This document shows, in pieces, positions 11,893 to 24,004 of a DNA stretch of 64,000 bases. The translations under genes were made by a program, and so were the position numbers. Location of the stretch: positions 40,685,637 to 40,749,636 of the forward strand of contig OU342632.1 of NCBI GenBank assembly GCA_910589415.1, written 5' to 3'. Every line of letters begins with the position of its first letter. Position 1 is the first letter of the stretch. The notes beneath the pieces were generated by a model. The model did no database searches, was not told the DNA's origin, and worked only from the letters and a program-made list of their open reading frames with translations. Source of the stretch: Malachius bipustulatus (taxonomy: Eukaryota > Arthropoda > Insecta > Coleoptera > Melyridae).

Positions 11893-12867
11893 TCATTTCT
11901 GGACATGGTCTCCTCGTAACTCAATGCATTTGGTCAAACGCTTTTCCTAACTCTTCAATTCGCCAGGTGAAAATTTTCCAGCGCTTTCCACCTCAGCATT
12001 TGACCCAAATCTTTCTCTTCGAGAAATTTTTTCAACTTTGAAGATAATAAAGAAAATATCAAAAGGAGCTAGATCGGTTGAAAATGGTCGGTGCGGAAGC
12101 AATTAGAATTTCTGCTCATGCAATTTTTCCATTGCGGGGGTGCGACCGCGCACGTATGCACCTGAGCGTTACCTTGGTGAAACAGCAGTACTTTTTTCTT
12201 GGCCATAAGTGTGGTCGTTTTTCTTGATTTTTGTCGTAAATCGATTCAGCAAAGCGGCTTTAATAGGGGTTGATGGTTTCACCTTTCTGATGGTAGGTAC
12301 TCAATCATAATAGTTCCCCGGCTGACCCAAAAACTGTTCCAGTCACTTTTCCAACATAAAGAACGACCTTCCCGCTCCTCGGAGCTGGTTCGCCCACCTC
12401 ACACTGCATTGACTATTATTTGGTTTCGGGAGTATGGTGATGAGCCCAGGTTTCATTGACAATAATTAAACGTCGCAAAAATTTTACTGGATTTTCTTTT
12501 ATACAGCTCAAGACACTCTCGCGACATGTCGAGTCGTATTGGCTTTTGATCGATTGCCAACAAACGGGGCACCCAACGCGCGGATAATTTTCTCATTGTA
12601 AGATCTTGTGTATCCGTTCACCTGATGTCCCGCAATTGACGCAATCGACGTCTTCAGTAGTTGAAACAGTTTTTGGTCGCCCAGAATGATCATCATCAAA
12701 AAAGGTTGTACGACCGCGTTTGTACTTGGCCACCCTATATGTGTCACGATTGTATTCGAAGGAGACGGTTGACCGACACTTAGTCCAACTCATCTTTTAT
12801 TTCTGGAGTTTCTATTTCTATACAAATGAAGGAATTTTATCAACGGGTAATACTCGATTTCATCCAT
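11893..12867 (-). pseudogene. Dead mariner transposase remnant
   Basis: The minus strand reads as a degraded mariner-family (DD34D) transposase of about 325 codons in shifting frames. The N-terminus is MDEIEYYPLIKFLHLY, followed by an RGRTTFFDDDHSGRPKT hinge. The VNETWAHHHTPETK segment corresponds to VDETW, so the first catalytic Asp is now Asn. FHQGNAQVHT corresponds to HQDNAPAHT, so the second catalytic Asp is now Gly. FSTDLAPFD corresponds to YSPDLAPSD. The C-terminus is RLTKCIELRGDHVQK followed by a stop. Several stops and frameshifts are present, so it cannot make an active enzyme. I could not locate its terminal inverted repeats. It lies about 270 bp upstream of the secreted-protein start codon. 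Confidence 0.85.
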
Positions 12868-13059
12868 TGTTGACAACAATAAAGGTTTGGTCAACTTTAG
12901 AACAATGGCATTAGCTACATACTGACCGGAATTACTTTAAATTTTTATAGTACATAGATACATATCAACATCATCTATCGGACAGCGAAAGAAAATAATT
13001 TTATCAGTACTTTTTGTCGATGAGACCTGAAACTACTCAAACGATACTCATATAATGTA

Positions 13060-14160
13060 GTTCTTTTTGTGGTGACCAACTAAGTAAGGTATATTGGTGG
13101 GCACCCAGCGCATGAAGTGTATAGCGGCCAAAAACAGCTCTAGGTGGAATTAGGGTTTCAAGATGTGTAGTTTTCATGGAACATGGTAGTGCTTACAGAA
13201 CAGAGAGAGGTCAACGACGATTTTCTAAAGATGTTAGTGAGTCAGCTAGAGACGAATAATTGCTCATTGATATTCTCTACATAGAATCGAGGAGCTTAAG
13301 AGTGTATTCAGGAGCAAATCCCACACACGAGAATAGTATACGTTTGCCTGGTTGGATCTGTGTCTTTTATATGGGTATTGATAAATCCCAGTTTTTTGGC
13401 AGCTGCCTTATAGACAATCCCAGGAATACGAGTCCCGCAAGACAAGCTTCCAGTAACTCTTAGTCCAAGAATAAATATAAGAGAGACGGTAAGAGGAAAG
13501 TGCTTTATGGTGTTTATGGACATAGTGTGGCAGCTGGTCCAGTTAACTCATTTAGAAGATTTAGAAGAATGCCATTTAGAAGACGCAAGCCTCTGTGTTT
13601 TGACGCAGCATTGAATTGAGCCAAGTTATGGGAGCCCCAATTTAGAATAGCACTTAAGTCAGAATTGATACTGTCTATGTCTTATGGTAGGCGGGATATC
13701 TGTGGACTTGACAGCTTTCGGACATGTAAATTCCGTGTGAAGAGTATTGTCATCGGTGGAACCATAATGAATCTGGTTTAATGTTAAGCTAAGCAGGTCA
13801 GTCGTTTATAGGAATAGAGAAGAAATAGAAGGGATATAGTGAATGGGACATTCCTAAGTTGGTGGCGTAACAGTTAGGTGATAATCCGTCTACAACGACA
13901 TTTATACGCTTCTGCTGGAAAATAAGTTGCAGATCCGCACTTACAGAGCTGAGGTGAAAGCCCATATAAGATAAGTTTGCTAAGAATACCCTTATTACAG
14001 ATTCTGTCCAACCCCTTTCAGATGTATAAGGCTACTACAGCCTGTATTTCTTCAAACTTTTCAATATCTAAACTGCAGAGATGAGTCAGATTATATCAAG
14101 TCGACGGTAGAAGAATAAGTCGAAAAATTGCCGAAAAGATCAACTTAAGTCTCCATAATT
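13060..14160 (-). pseudogene. Jockey/CR1-like reverse transcriptase remnant
   Basis: Reading down the minus strand through many stops and shifts, successive reverse transcriptase blocks appear in the correct order. They are LDRICNKGILSKLILYGLSP (palm/fingers, like FDRVWHxGLLxKL), INVVVDGLSPN, then GSTDDNTLHTEF (the YADD box, degraded). Next are ILNWGSHNLAQFNA (like ISxWGSxNLVQFN), KAAAKKLGFI, and a C-terminal segment with LKLLDS-like and LSLFCKYYH-like pieces. The layout matches ORF2 of jockey/CR1-group non-LTR retrotransposons. It is heavily mutated and 5' truncated. The remnant at 19.6-20.3 kb is a relative in the opposite orientation. Confidence 0.75.
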
Positions 14161-14383
14161 AATTACACAACATTATGTAATGGTTTGCTTAAATTTCCAG
14201 ACAGAATGTGGTCTTGAAAGTACTCGTACATAAACGTTAAAAGCTGAAAGATTGCTGAAAGTACGAATAAGTAAATAAATATATGAATCCAATCCACATA
14301 AGCGGAAGTGTTTATTTTTTATCTTGCATTTAAAATCATATTAGCTTTGATTGAAATTCCATTTTTACAATCGAGTGACGAAG

Positions 14384-14868
14384 CTCAAGGTAAGGCAATG
14401 TTAAGCAGAGCAACGTCAATAGAACGTGATCGTTTAGTGTTCGTCGACGTCGAGTTTATTGGCGTGAGAATTCCGTCGTTATAACGATGAAATGTCACAA
14501 ATCAAAGACGTATTTTATTGACTAATAACACAAAAAATGACTTAAACATTGATGTTAAAGACGTCACAATGTCTGAAGAAACGTAATGAGGGACGTTTTT
14601 AATTTTATAAAAGGAAAACTGATACCAGTTACCAAATTGAAAAAAACACTTCCTGAATTTCGTATCATGACGTCAATAACCTGTTGAAGTCAATACACAC
14701 GTCTTTTTGACGTTACTAATTTATTGTCTTTAGATTAGTGATATATTGGGTACTGAAACGACATGTCTTCGATGCCACTGATGCGTTGCCGACATGAGCG
14801 ACCAATTATCACCAAAATATGACGTAATAATCACGTATCATGATTACTTATTGTCTGTGCTACCTGGG
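14384..14868. mobile_element. Short-motif DNA element rich in ACGTC
   Basis: The right end, read inward, is CCCAGGTAGCACAGACAAT. The left end, CTCAAGGTAAGGCAAT, is a degraded counterpart. ACGTC/GACGT motifs recur about a dozen times between 14460 and 14825. The terminus resembles those of the elements at 3672-4640 and 47675-50400. No target duplication could be read with confidence and no protein is encoded. Confidence 0.5.
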
Positions 14869-17040
14869 TCTTAATTCCTAGCTATATTACGTTCATTATC
14901 ACGCGTGTAACCTTGTTTACCTATACCTAACTGATTTTTTTTTAGCTCTGATATAACTTAAAACAACTAAGAAGCTCCAGGGTGTTTTTGGTTTTGGAAG
15001 GAGCTTGTTTCCCATATATGCAAAAATAAACTTATCAAAATATTGCTTCGACCGGCAGCGTTCTTTGGCGTGATTTCCAGACATATTTTTTGTTGTTGTC
15101 AAGACGAGAATCGACAATGGCGTCTTATAAGAAGCTTGGATTATAATCGCGTCACATATGGCATTCTGCAAATTTTCTGCTTTATCCTGCTTTATCGGTT
15201 TATCCTGTCAACTTTATCTTTTTTTTATAATGTAACCCGTGCATAAGGTTCCATTAACGAATCTGATTCCTATTCGAAGATATTGAGGTTGGGCATCTTC
15301 AAATAACCACTCGAACAGCATACAAGAAGTATTCTTCAAATCTTATGCTGCAGTCAGAGCTTTCTGCAGATGCTGAAGGCGATTCTCTGAAGTAAAAGCC
15401 AATTTAAAAGGTTTCCTGTATGTTGCGTTACGTATAGATTGGCACTTGACTTTTATACGTCGACAAAACTTGTTAACAGACAGTCATTATACTTAAGCAA
15501 AACAACCATTGCTGAGAGACTAAATAGTGATGTTAGCCGCTCTAGTCTTTGCATCGGATATATGCTTCAATTCTTTCTTTGGTTCTTCATAAAAGGTTAT
15601 GAAAAGGCTTTGTAAGAAGTATCCCATTATAATCCATTAAGCAAATTTACTAATTTGGGGTTCCAGAAAAATATGGCTGCTGAAACTTAGCAGCCAGATA
15701 ATAAACCAAAATAAGTAGGTAGGTAGGATAATTTTTTTTTACTCAAACTTCGACCAAGTTTTTTCAGTAACACATAAATCTGATAGCATGCTTGGTTGGA
15801 TCTTTACTTTTATATATTACTTTTTCAACAGTCTTGAGTATATTACGTAGAATTTCCTTATAGTAACGAAATTAATTAAATGGCTTTTCGAAAGACGATA
15901 TCAAAACAAGCACTGCTTTGCATATGATTGGTACATATTGGGAACTATGAGAAACCTTCATACAATAATTATACAGTGTAATGTTTCTCGAGCATCACCT
16001 GATAAATTAATCACTTCCTGCGAATTAGGACGTCCTTGCATCACCAGCACCAGCACCATCACCATCACCAACAATGCCATCAACGCATGCCAGCCCACCT
16101 GGGAAATTTCGATGGAAGATCTTCAAGTAATGAAAGTTGCGCGACATTGCTGACTGCCAACTTAATAAAGAGAAGGTGTTGTGTCATCTTCGGATGTTGA
16201 AGATGTAAATCGTACGTTCACTCATTGACAAAATATCAAAGTACCGCCGCCGATCCAAAGTGGGTCGCATGCAATGATGCGGGTAGAAGGTAGAATGGCA
16301 AAACTTGACGGATAAATAAGTTCAATAAACGGCTCTGTGTATTCGATGTAAATAATTTATGTAATAGAGGAATATCATTATAATGATAGGTAAATGTTAA
16401 GGAGATGCTGAAATCGACCTCCTTATGCAGTTCACGTTATTCATTATTAATAAACATCTTCTAGCCTTTTATTCGCTGCTGCAGCAGCACTGAGCACTGG
16501 CATTGCAATACCTACCTTGATTATTGTGTTAGCGTCAAGAAGTTACATAAATTAATCTAAAACAGGAGAATTGTGAAATATCCACTCTAATTTCTGATCT
16601 TTCTTAATCAAGATGGTTATTAAAACTAATTGCTAACCTAGGCTACCTCTATCTTCGTCTCATCTTAGTAGATCAATCAGTAGCGCACCTATGACAAAAT
16701 TGCACCCCAGGCAAAAATATGTAAGTATTACCAAACAACCCTGTCAATCTTGCACCTTAGAAGACAATTTTCACATTTATAAGAACCTCTTTAATTCTTA
16801 CGTGGTACGTTTGTCTGCCTTTAGCAATAAATTAATTTCTCAAATATTTTTGCAATTATTACATTGTTATAGCTCAGACTTGGTCCATTTGAACAAGTAA
16901 CCTTCTGATGAAAAAATCGTCATTGTCCTTGTGGGAATTATAATTATTGACTTATTATCTTTCCTCGCGATCTCAGTGGTCAGAGTTTTGAATTTTTTGA
17001 ACAAGAGGTACTATTTTGAATAAAATTTTGGGTAATTGTA
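14869..17040. other. Intergenic, no gene seen
   Basis: No frame here carries a recognisable domain. A short CACCAG/CACCAT-type simple repeat lies at about 16040-16072. Confidence 0.4.
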
Positions 17041-17604
17041 TACATCCGCGGCTCCTAAGTTTCATCAATTTTTTTCGGGACCGAGGAGCGAAATAGGGGT
17101 GCTGGGTGGATAAGAAAGTAAAAACAGCCATGGCAAACTAATATTAAGGTCACAACTAAGGCCTCTTTGGCACTACGGTCGAATTTCTATTTTTTTTTCA
17201 CTTTCAGGGCAAGGAAAATCTTCGAAAATAACAGTACCACGATTTTTATTTTGAATTTTGCATTTATTTTGAATTTATAATCCGAAAATCATTGCATCAA
17301 TCCCTGTGCGGACTGGACACGTAATGAAAGCGGATATATCGCTCAGTCCGCCTCTGTGAGCCTCTAACACAGAATAGAATACTTGGCAATTATGGTGAAG
17401 TGGTTTTATCCGGGATCGCGGCATCTAATCGGTGCCTCTTGTCAGGACCGCACTCCCTCCGCACTCTCAAAACCATTTTTTTACACCGTTTTGTGGCTTT
17501 CCCTTTCATTTGCCCAGCAAATGAATACCTTCCTGGTGTTACTATAGGTATGTTCTCCACCCCTATATAAGTGCCATAGTGAAACTGTAGGAGCCGCGGA
17601 TGTA
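17041..17604. mobile_element. 0.56-kb repeat with CCGCGG termini, complete copy
   Basis: The ends are inverted: TACATCCGCGGCTCCTA at the left and TAGGAGCCGCGGATGTA at the right. The body includes AAGGCCTCTTTGGCACTACG and ACCTTCCTGGTGTTACTATA. At least three more copies lie in the window, at 44978-45532, at 56430-56983, and split between 39058-39377 and 61322-61490. It has no coding capacity and is probably a non-autonomous DNA element. Confidence 0.75.
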
Positions 17605-17691
17605 AATAATGACCAAATTTTGTCATGTGGGATTAACTGTTGAATTTTGGACTTGATCTCTTAAGAATATACATATAGAAATTTCCAGTTA

Positions 17692-17905
17692 AGTTAAATT
17701 AGATTAGATTAGTGGGCCATTGTTACACCTCCACTGCGACCGAAGGTCTATTGTGGCTTAAGTTAAGATATCGCATGCCAATAGCGACTCTTAATAAGAG
17801 TTGCTTGGAGGTGGAAGGGACGAAATAGCCTGTTATGGAAGATTAGATTCCCAGTGAGTGGGCCATCGTGACACCTCCACTGCGACCGAAGGTATATTGT
17901 GGCTC
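17692..17905 (-). mobile_element. Two 3' ends of a non-LTR retrotransposon
   Basis: Two blocks (17712-17762 and 17858-17905), in reverse complement, match the 3' UTR of the intact retrotransposon at 38101-38155. They share CCACAATA, GGTCGCAGTGGAGGTGT and CCCACT. The first ends in a TAATCTAATCTAA tail, the kind of short-repeat tail seen on the intact element. Only the last 60 bases or so of each are present, as expected for strong 5' truncation. Confidence 0.7.
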
Positions 17906-18033
17906 CCTGTCATGAAAGAGTCCACACCAAAAATAAACTTAAAATCGAACTTTTGGCCTTGTTGCCATTCACAAATGATACTTTTCTGTAACATTCGGAT
18001 GTTTATTTTTTCGGATGCGACATACGTCACTGT

Positions 18034-18324
18034 TCACTGTTTGTAGAAGTTGTCTTGTCGCTTCAGAGATTCTTCTTGGAGCGACTTTTCCAACGCAATT
18101 CCCAAAGGATTTTGATTCATTATATCTCTTGACAAGCGTGGCAAAGGTTCAGTCGTCTTTTGTCTATCGGGATCTTCCAAATGCAATCTCTGCACAGGAC
18201 ACAGACCTAAATTTATGTTCTTTTTCGGGACGCGTTGTGTTCGCGATTTTGGTTTTTCATCACATTTTCTTAAAGTTTTGCGAATCGTTTTTGGGATGGA
18301 TTTAACTCGTGAAATATCGATCAT
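18034..18324 (-). other. Unassigned open frame, 96 codons
   Basis: The frame starts MIDISRVKSIPKTIRK and is Lys/Arg-rich, ending ESLKRQDNFYKQ. The opposite strand is also open over the same stretch (18015-18305). I recognise no domain and no supporting splice structure. It could be a repeat-derived fragment, an exon piece or chance. Confidence 0.2.
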
Positions 18325-18770
18325 GTTGACCCTCGATTAAGTATAGTCTGTACACTGAGTGTTGTACGTTGTGATAACTAAGGAAGGATACATCATCTCG
18401 TTATGTTATTTCTTACTCCTTCTATTGCATGGCATAGTCAATCGAGTTAAATTGGGACGTATTGTCAGAAATACGTTTGAATCGTCAGCAATTCTAAAAA
18501 GATGAGCGAGAGTGAGACGGAAGTACGACTCGCGTCTTAATACGCTTAGATTGGTACGATAAGATTGTCGTCCAGCTCATCGGCAACTGTCAGTTGATTC
18601 AGCGCTAAATATACTAACGAGGTTTCTTATTTGAAACGTTTTTAATACGAAATTAGCAGAATTACCTGTGATATTGTACGATGTGATAAATTACGAGTAA
18701 CTTATTAATTGCGTGAATGCCTAAAAATCTATTGCCTTGTTTTTCTAACGTTTAAAAAAAAACGGACTGA

Positions 18771-18930
18771 TGGATATATTCTCGCAACGAACTACAAAAA
18801 ATTACACAAAATGCCTGGGAAACGATTGAACTCCCTAGGACGTGGTCTTGTGTGGTTAAATTGCTAGAATATTTTACTGCAGAAAAAGAAAACGGAGGTG
18901 TTATGCTTTCTTTTAAACGCCAACCAGCAG
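18771..18930 (+). other. Coding-like open stretch ending at a GT donor
   Basis: The frame reads SRNELQKITQNAWETIELPR, then LLEYFTAEKENGG and FKRQPAG, and ends exactly at a GTAGGT donor-like site at 18931. The composition looks more protein-like than neighbouring frames. It loosely resembles the N-terminal helix segment of some insect transposon-derived proteins. No upstream start or downstream exon was found. Confidence 0.25.
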
Positions 18931-18933
18931 GTA

Positions 18934-19611
18934 GGTGACAAGCTATTTTTAATCATAATAATTATAACAATTCACACGCCACTGACACGAACTGCGATAC
19001 CACATCTGGTTCGACTTAGAAATAAGTGTATGAATGAAATCGAATTAAATGAAATTGTTTTGCCAGAATCAGTGTGGCATGACAACGGACAACACTCAGT
19101 GGACAGAGCATATTGGACTGATGTTTCCTGCTTTTTTTTCGGGGAGATTATCGATGCAATAATACTTTTCGCTAGAATTACAGAATAATTGTACTCGCCT
19201 AAACTCTTTCAGGAAGCAGAAAGTTATAGTGACGAGGCGTTGTGAAGATGTCTAGTTTAGTTTATCACTTTAGCAAGTAATGTAGCAGGTACATTGTATA
19301 AGATATAGTGCTCTCCACATACACGGAATTTACATTTCCGAGCGCTGCCGAATCCATGGATGTAATGTTCCTACCATGAGGCAACATAACGTGGATAGTG
19401 TTAGATATTTTACTATTTTTAGTAATCATAAATAAAACTCATAATTTGGCTTTAAGTAATTCGACATTTATTTCTTAATAATTCCATTCACTTGCATTTA
19501 TTATCTATATGCATTTCATTATCAATTCCTGAAGACTCGATTACAACCACGACTGTTCAATACATAAAAGTATATAGCACATACCAAGCAATGGTTGTTA
19601 AATAAACTAAG
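18934..19611. other. Intergenic, no gene seen
   Basis: AT-rich sequence. No domain, no inverted repeat and no tandem repeat was noticed. Confidence 0.4.
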
Positions 19612-20310
19612 GATACATAACAGATAGTAGCAACTCTGACCTAAGTGCTATTATGGTAGACTGAATCTCTGATAACTGCATGGTTCAATACGATGCTCTC
19701 AAAACATAGCTGTGCATATTCTCTAAAAGGCATGAGTTAACAGCTGTCACTATGATCGGGAACGTCATAAAGCACAATCCTCTTTATCCATACTTGAACT
19801 GTATTTCGCCGAAGCAGCTACCAAAAAAAACTGGGATTTTCCAATAGATCATAAAAATATTTTAAATCCAGACAGCTCCTGACAATTAAAGCACAGATTC
19901 GGCCAACAATCGAATATTGTTCCCATATTTGTGTGGGATTCTGCTTCCAAATACATCCTAAAGCTTCTCGATTCTATCCAGAGAAGAGCAATTCTCATCA
20001 TAGACGATATGTCCCTAAACGAATTAACATTCTTAGAAGATCACCGGTTGGTGGGTGACGTCTCCCTGTTCTATCGGTACTTCTATGAAACCCTAATGTC
20101 GCTTAGAGCAGTTTTTTAACGTTGTTAATGTCAAGCACAGCGTGACCAACATAAGTCTCCCAAAGATCGTTTCTCCCCAGAGCTGCAGCTTGGAACTCGC
20201 CACCCGTATACCTATGTCTTCCCCCTGGTCCACTCCTTTATCAGTTCAAGTCGAGGGTAACTAACTACATACTAAACCTACCTCTACAGCATTCCTAGAT
20301 TACAGAAGTG
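19612..20310 (+). pseudogene. Non-LTR reverse transcriptase C-terminal remnant
   Basis: The plus strand reads in shifting frames: SNSDLSAI, ISDNCMVQYDALKT, then EAATKKLGF. These are followed by LTIKAQIRPTIEYCSHI, YILKLLDSIQRRAILIIDD and HRLVGDVSLFYRYF. Together they match the end of the reverse transcriptase and the following C-terminal region of jockey/CR1-group ORF2 proteins. The catalytic palm is absent and the frame is broken several times. It resembles the remnant at 13.1-14.2 kb in the other orientation. Confidence 0.8.
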
Positions 20311-20994
20311 ATTACAGATTCGCTTTAGTGGAGATGCAAAAAATAATATAAAGACTTTAAACACTTTTTGAAGTAAAAAATGTCAGGTAGTGTAAATTTG
20401 CACTTTACGTTACCTTTTCGTCGTAAGTACTTGCAATGAGATATAATAAGTCTAACTGTTTCAGCCCTGCAAGCAAAAACATAATTTTTTTACCGAAAAG
20501 TATTTTTGCCAGTCAAATCCTCGTCCAGAAAAGAATACGAACCAAACAGTGGACATATATTTTTGATACTGAAGCAACGACTCTATGTAGGCTGATTAAA
20601 TTTCTATTAAAATATCCACACCCGATTTGTTTCTTCCGTGACGAGTAATGACCAAAGAAGACTTGCTTCTTTCAGCGAAGGCATTAAAGTGTTTATAAGT
20701 GATTAGTGGTAAAAAAAGATAATGACCGGACGTGAGGCATCGTCTAGCTATTCAAGACCATCAGAAATTCATGGAGTGTTTGACTAATGAAGATATAACT
20801 AGAAAACTTGAAAAATGTATAGTGGAAAAAAATTGAAGAAGATTTTATTATTACAGGTAGGTGCATCATAATATATAGGTAGGTATAGACAATTTTCCAA
20901 CATTCCATTTGCTGATATGGAAGGAAAATACTCATTCCCAAAATGCAAGGAAGCAGAAAGACAAAACGACATGTTGTGATTGTGAAAAAAAAAA
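20311..20994. other. Intergenic, no gene seen
   Basis: Only short frames without recognisable features are present. Confidence 0.4.
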
Positions 20995-21375
20995 GGTCTT
21001 ATTTGATATTATATTGATATTAATATTGAGGGTGTCAGATGCGCTGCGACCTATTACAGATCTATTGTGCCCCCTCTTCTCTGCTCCTTTGGAGTATATT
21101 CCCTTCATTGAAGCAGCCTCTCCAACTCCGCTTCCCTTAGGAATTTCAGGATTTGAAGGGGATCAAGGCCGGGCAAAGCCCCCCCGTTGAGCTGGTGTTG
21201 ACCCAGAACATCGTTTCTTTCACGTTCTAGGGCTTCGCAGTTCATCAATAGGTGACGAGGCGTCTCGTTTTCTTCCCTGCAGAGTCTGCAAACGCCATCT
21301 TTTTCTATACCAAGTTTCCTCAGGTGTTCATTGAGCTTGCAATGACCTGTTAGGAATCCTGTTAGCATTCTAAGG
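20995..21375 (-). pseudogene. 5'-truncated non-LTR element, ORF2 C-terminus and 3' UTR
   Basis: An 87-codon open frame (21368-21105, minus) reads LTGHCKLNEHLRKLGI, then CRLCREENETPRHLLMNC. This is the Cys/His zinc-like motif (C-x2-C-x8-H-x4-C) that closes ORF2 of RNase H-bearing non-LTR elements. The intact element in this window has the equivalent LYTGHCKVNHHLHRMN and CRLCLEDVETAEHVLCNC. After the stop the 3' UTR contains GGCACAATAGATC and GGTCGCAG, matching that element's 3' UTR pattern, and ends in an AATATTAATAT-like tail. It is a related but clearly distinct family member. Confidence 0.8.
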
Positions 21376-21947
21376 TCTTATTTATAAGGCACTTGATTGC
21401 ATAACCACGGAAATAAGAGAATTATGAGATGTCCCGTTAATAATGATCGGAAAACTGAAGAATGAGCATAATAGTGGTATAGGAAAAAGCTATCGTTAAT
21501 GCGAAACTTAACAAATTTGGCAGTTCTAAACTCCGAACAAATTATTTAGACTCCACCAGATGAAAGGAATTCCCTATTTGCCAACCTCCATGAATGATGA
21601 CGTGATAATAGAAGATGATCTCAGTTTTATACTAAATAAATTAGAAGAAGAATAGGCGTACGAAAAATGAATTAGAAATAAGAGGGTCTTACTTTTTGGT
21701 AGACTGCTAATGCAAAAAATCTACAATTATTTAAAATGAATATTTAATGAAAATAACCCTAGATCGTTGAATGTCCATCGATTCTGACACTAATTGCACG
21801 AGCTTTTTTCTGCGGGTATACCATAAGGAAAAGTTTACAAGCGTCATACAGACAAAATTTTAAGAGCTAAGATATGGTTACTTGGGAAAGACTATTTTCA
21901 AAAGTATACGTTATAAATTTACGTAATAAAGTTTTGACGTGGTCCCT

Positions 21948-22140
21948 GGAGATTTGCTCCGAACGTTTCGTCTACAACTGCATGCGGTAGAAAACATCAG
22001 CGGTCACGTATGCCCAGGCGATACTTCCAATCCTCGACTTCACTGATAACATTTATGAGGAGTGGAAGCATCGCTTGAACACACGTAACCACTAATTATT
22101 TCTACCGCAGTTGTAGACGAAACGTTCGGAGCAAATCTCC
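21948..22140. repeat. Small fold-back, arms about 45 bp
   Basis: GGAGATTTGCTCCGAACGTT at the left is mirrored by AACGTTCGGAGCAAATCTCC at the right. The arms continue inward through CGTCTACAACTGC and CGGTAGAAA. The loop is about 100 bp. It is a MITE-like hairpin of unknown family. The flanks 21376-21947 and 22141-23238 hold no gene I can support. Confidence 0.8.
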
Positions 22141-23240
22141 GTGTACCGCGGCAAACCAGCTCGGAATCAATTATGATTTCCCTTGCAGCCAGCCGTGAAA
22201 GCCTACACATATCAAAGTAGTTATTGTTAGGCCCAAATATTTAAAACATTTCACTGTAGCTAGCTCGGCTGATTTTAGCTTGGGATTGGGAACAATGTAG
22301 ATTCTACATGCTTTGAGAAATGAACAATTTTCCATGAGCAGTGGTCACTACTAGCCAATTACAATTTCATATTTTGAAGGATCATTTTCTCTGGGGGGTC
22401 ACAGAGAAGCAGTGACCAATGAAAGCTCGGCATTTTTATTTGACTGGCTTTCTCATAACATAATAATAAGTTTCTGAGTTTGGTCCTATTCCGTGCTATT
22501 ATTCACTTGAACGATGCCAACACTCGCCTATGGCTTTTGTTGTAATTTTTATCTTCCTGAATAATAGCCTTCATTTGCCATTCATTGTAGAATATAACTA
22601 TTTTACAATTTCTTAGCTTTTTCTATTTTTGACACAAAATTTTACAACAGCGCGGCAGTACTTTTTTAGGGCTTTATAATAGTCTTAGAAAATTTCTGTA
22701 AATCACTTGGTAAGTAATACTTACCAGAATGTAAGGTACACTCAAAATTTTCAAAATAATGCTAATAAGCTATGACCTTGAATTTCAGGAACATTTATTC
22801 TTATATTTCGATGAAACAGAAAACTATAGAATTTTGAATTTTTGCAATAATGTTAGGAATTACGTAATAATTTATCACCAACAAGTGACCTAAAATTTAC
22901 CTGAAGGATGAATATCTAATGAATCCAATAAAATTGTCATCTTTCAAAAATTTTGATCTCCTTACAAACACTCGAGCCTCCTTAAATTTGGAAGTCGGAG
23001 AGTATTGAAACCCTGAAGAACTCTGAAATCCTGAATCGAAAAACTCTGAAGAGTGGTAAAAAATAGTCTTGGTACTAAATGAAGATACTTAATAAGCAAA
23101 TATAAAGCGGTTGAGGTAGTTTCAACCCGAATACCTACAAAACTAGTTTGAGTGAAAGTAGTCGTTTAAAAAACGAATTATCTGCAAAGCAAAAGCAAGA
23201 TCAGACGGCTACGAACTTTTACACTTCCCCTTTCATTATA

Positions 23241-24002
23241 CAGTGCTTCCCAAAAGTAACGGATAAATTCGATAAAACGGAGAGGGCTGTTTTTTTGAAA
23301 AAATAAAAAAACAGGTCGATTTTGCTTTTGAGTTGTTCAACTTTTGACATAATATTGGGGTATACAGGGTGATGCGCGAAAAAGTGGTGACGTCATCGGC
23401 ATTTTTTTTAAATGGCAACCCTTATTTTTTATTCCATTTTTTGATACTTCATTTAATTGCCAGTATGGTAATGTAATCAATTTGTAACCTTAAATAAGGA
23501 ATTTTCTGAGAAAACAGCTTGTGAGTCGACATTGTGCACTTTTTACTGATGTGAAAATCGGAACATTAGCGATAAAAATAAAAAAATATCAAATAAAAAT
23601 GACTGTTTCCATGGTAATTTTATAAGATCTGTCTATTAAATTAAATCTATTAAATTAAATCTGTTAAATTAAATTAAATTAAATCTATTAAATCTGTCTA
23701 TTGAATTGAATGTCTCCAAATTAAGTTATTTTCACAGAAATTTCGTCGTTTAAGGTTACAAAATGATTACATTACCGTATTGGCAATTGAATGAAGTATC
23801 AAAAAATGGAATAAAAAATAAGTGTTGCCATTTAAAAAAAATACAGATGACGTCACCACTTTTTCGCGCATCACCCTGTATACCCCAATATTATGTCAAA
23901 CGTTGAACAACTCAAAAACAAAATCGACCTGTTTTTTTATTTTTTCAAAAAAACAGCCCTCTCCGTTTTATCGAATTTATCCGTTACTTTTGGGAAGCAC
24001 TG
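23241..24002. mobile_element. Tc1/mariner-type fold-back MITE
   Basis: The termini are CAGTGCTTCCCAAAAGTAAC and its reverse complement, flanked on both sides by TA. CAGTG ends with a TA duplication are typical of Tc1-like elements. The inverted arms extend about 260 bp through TACAGGGTGATGCGCGAAAA, mirrored at 23862-23881. The centre is AT-rich and holds a short TTAAATCTATTAAA-type repeat (23640-23700). Short mirror-image frames in both arms are by-products of the inverted repeat. No transposase is present. Confidence 0.85.
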
Positions 24003-24004
24003 TA

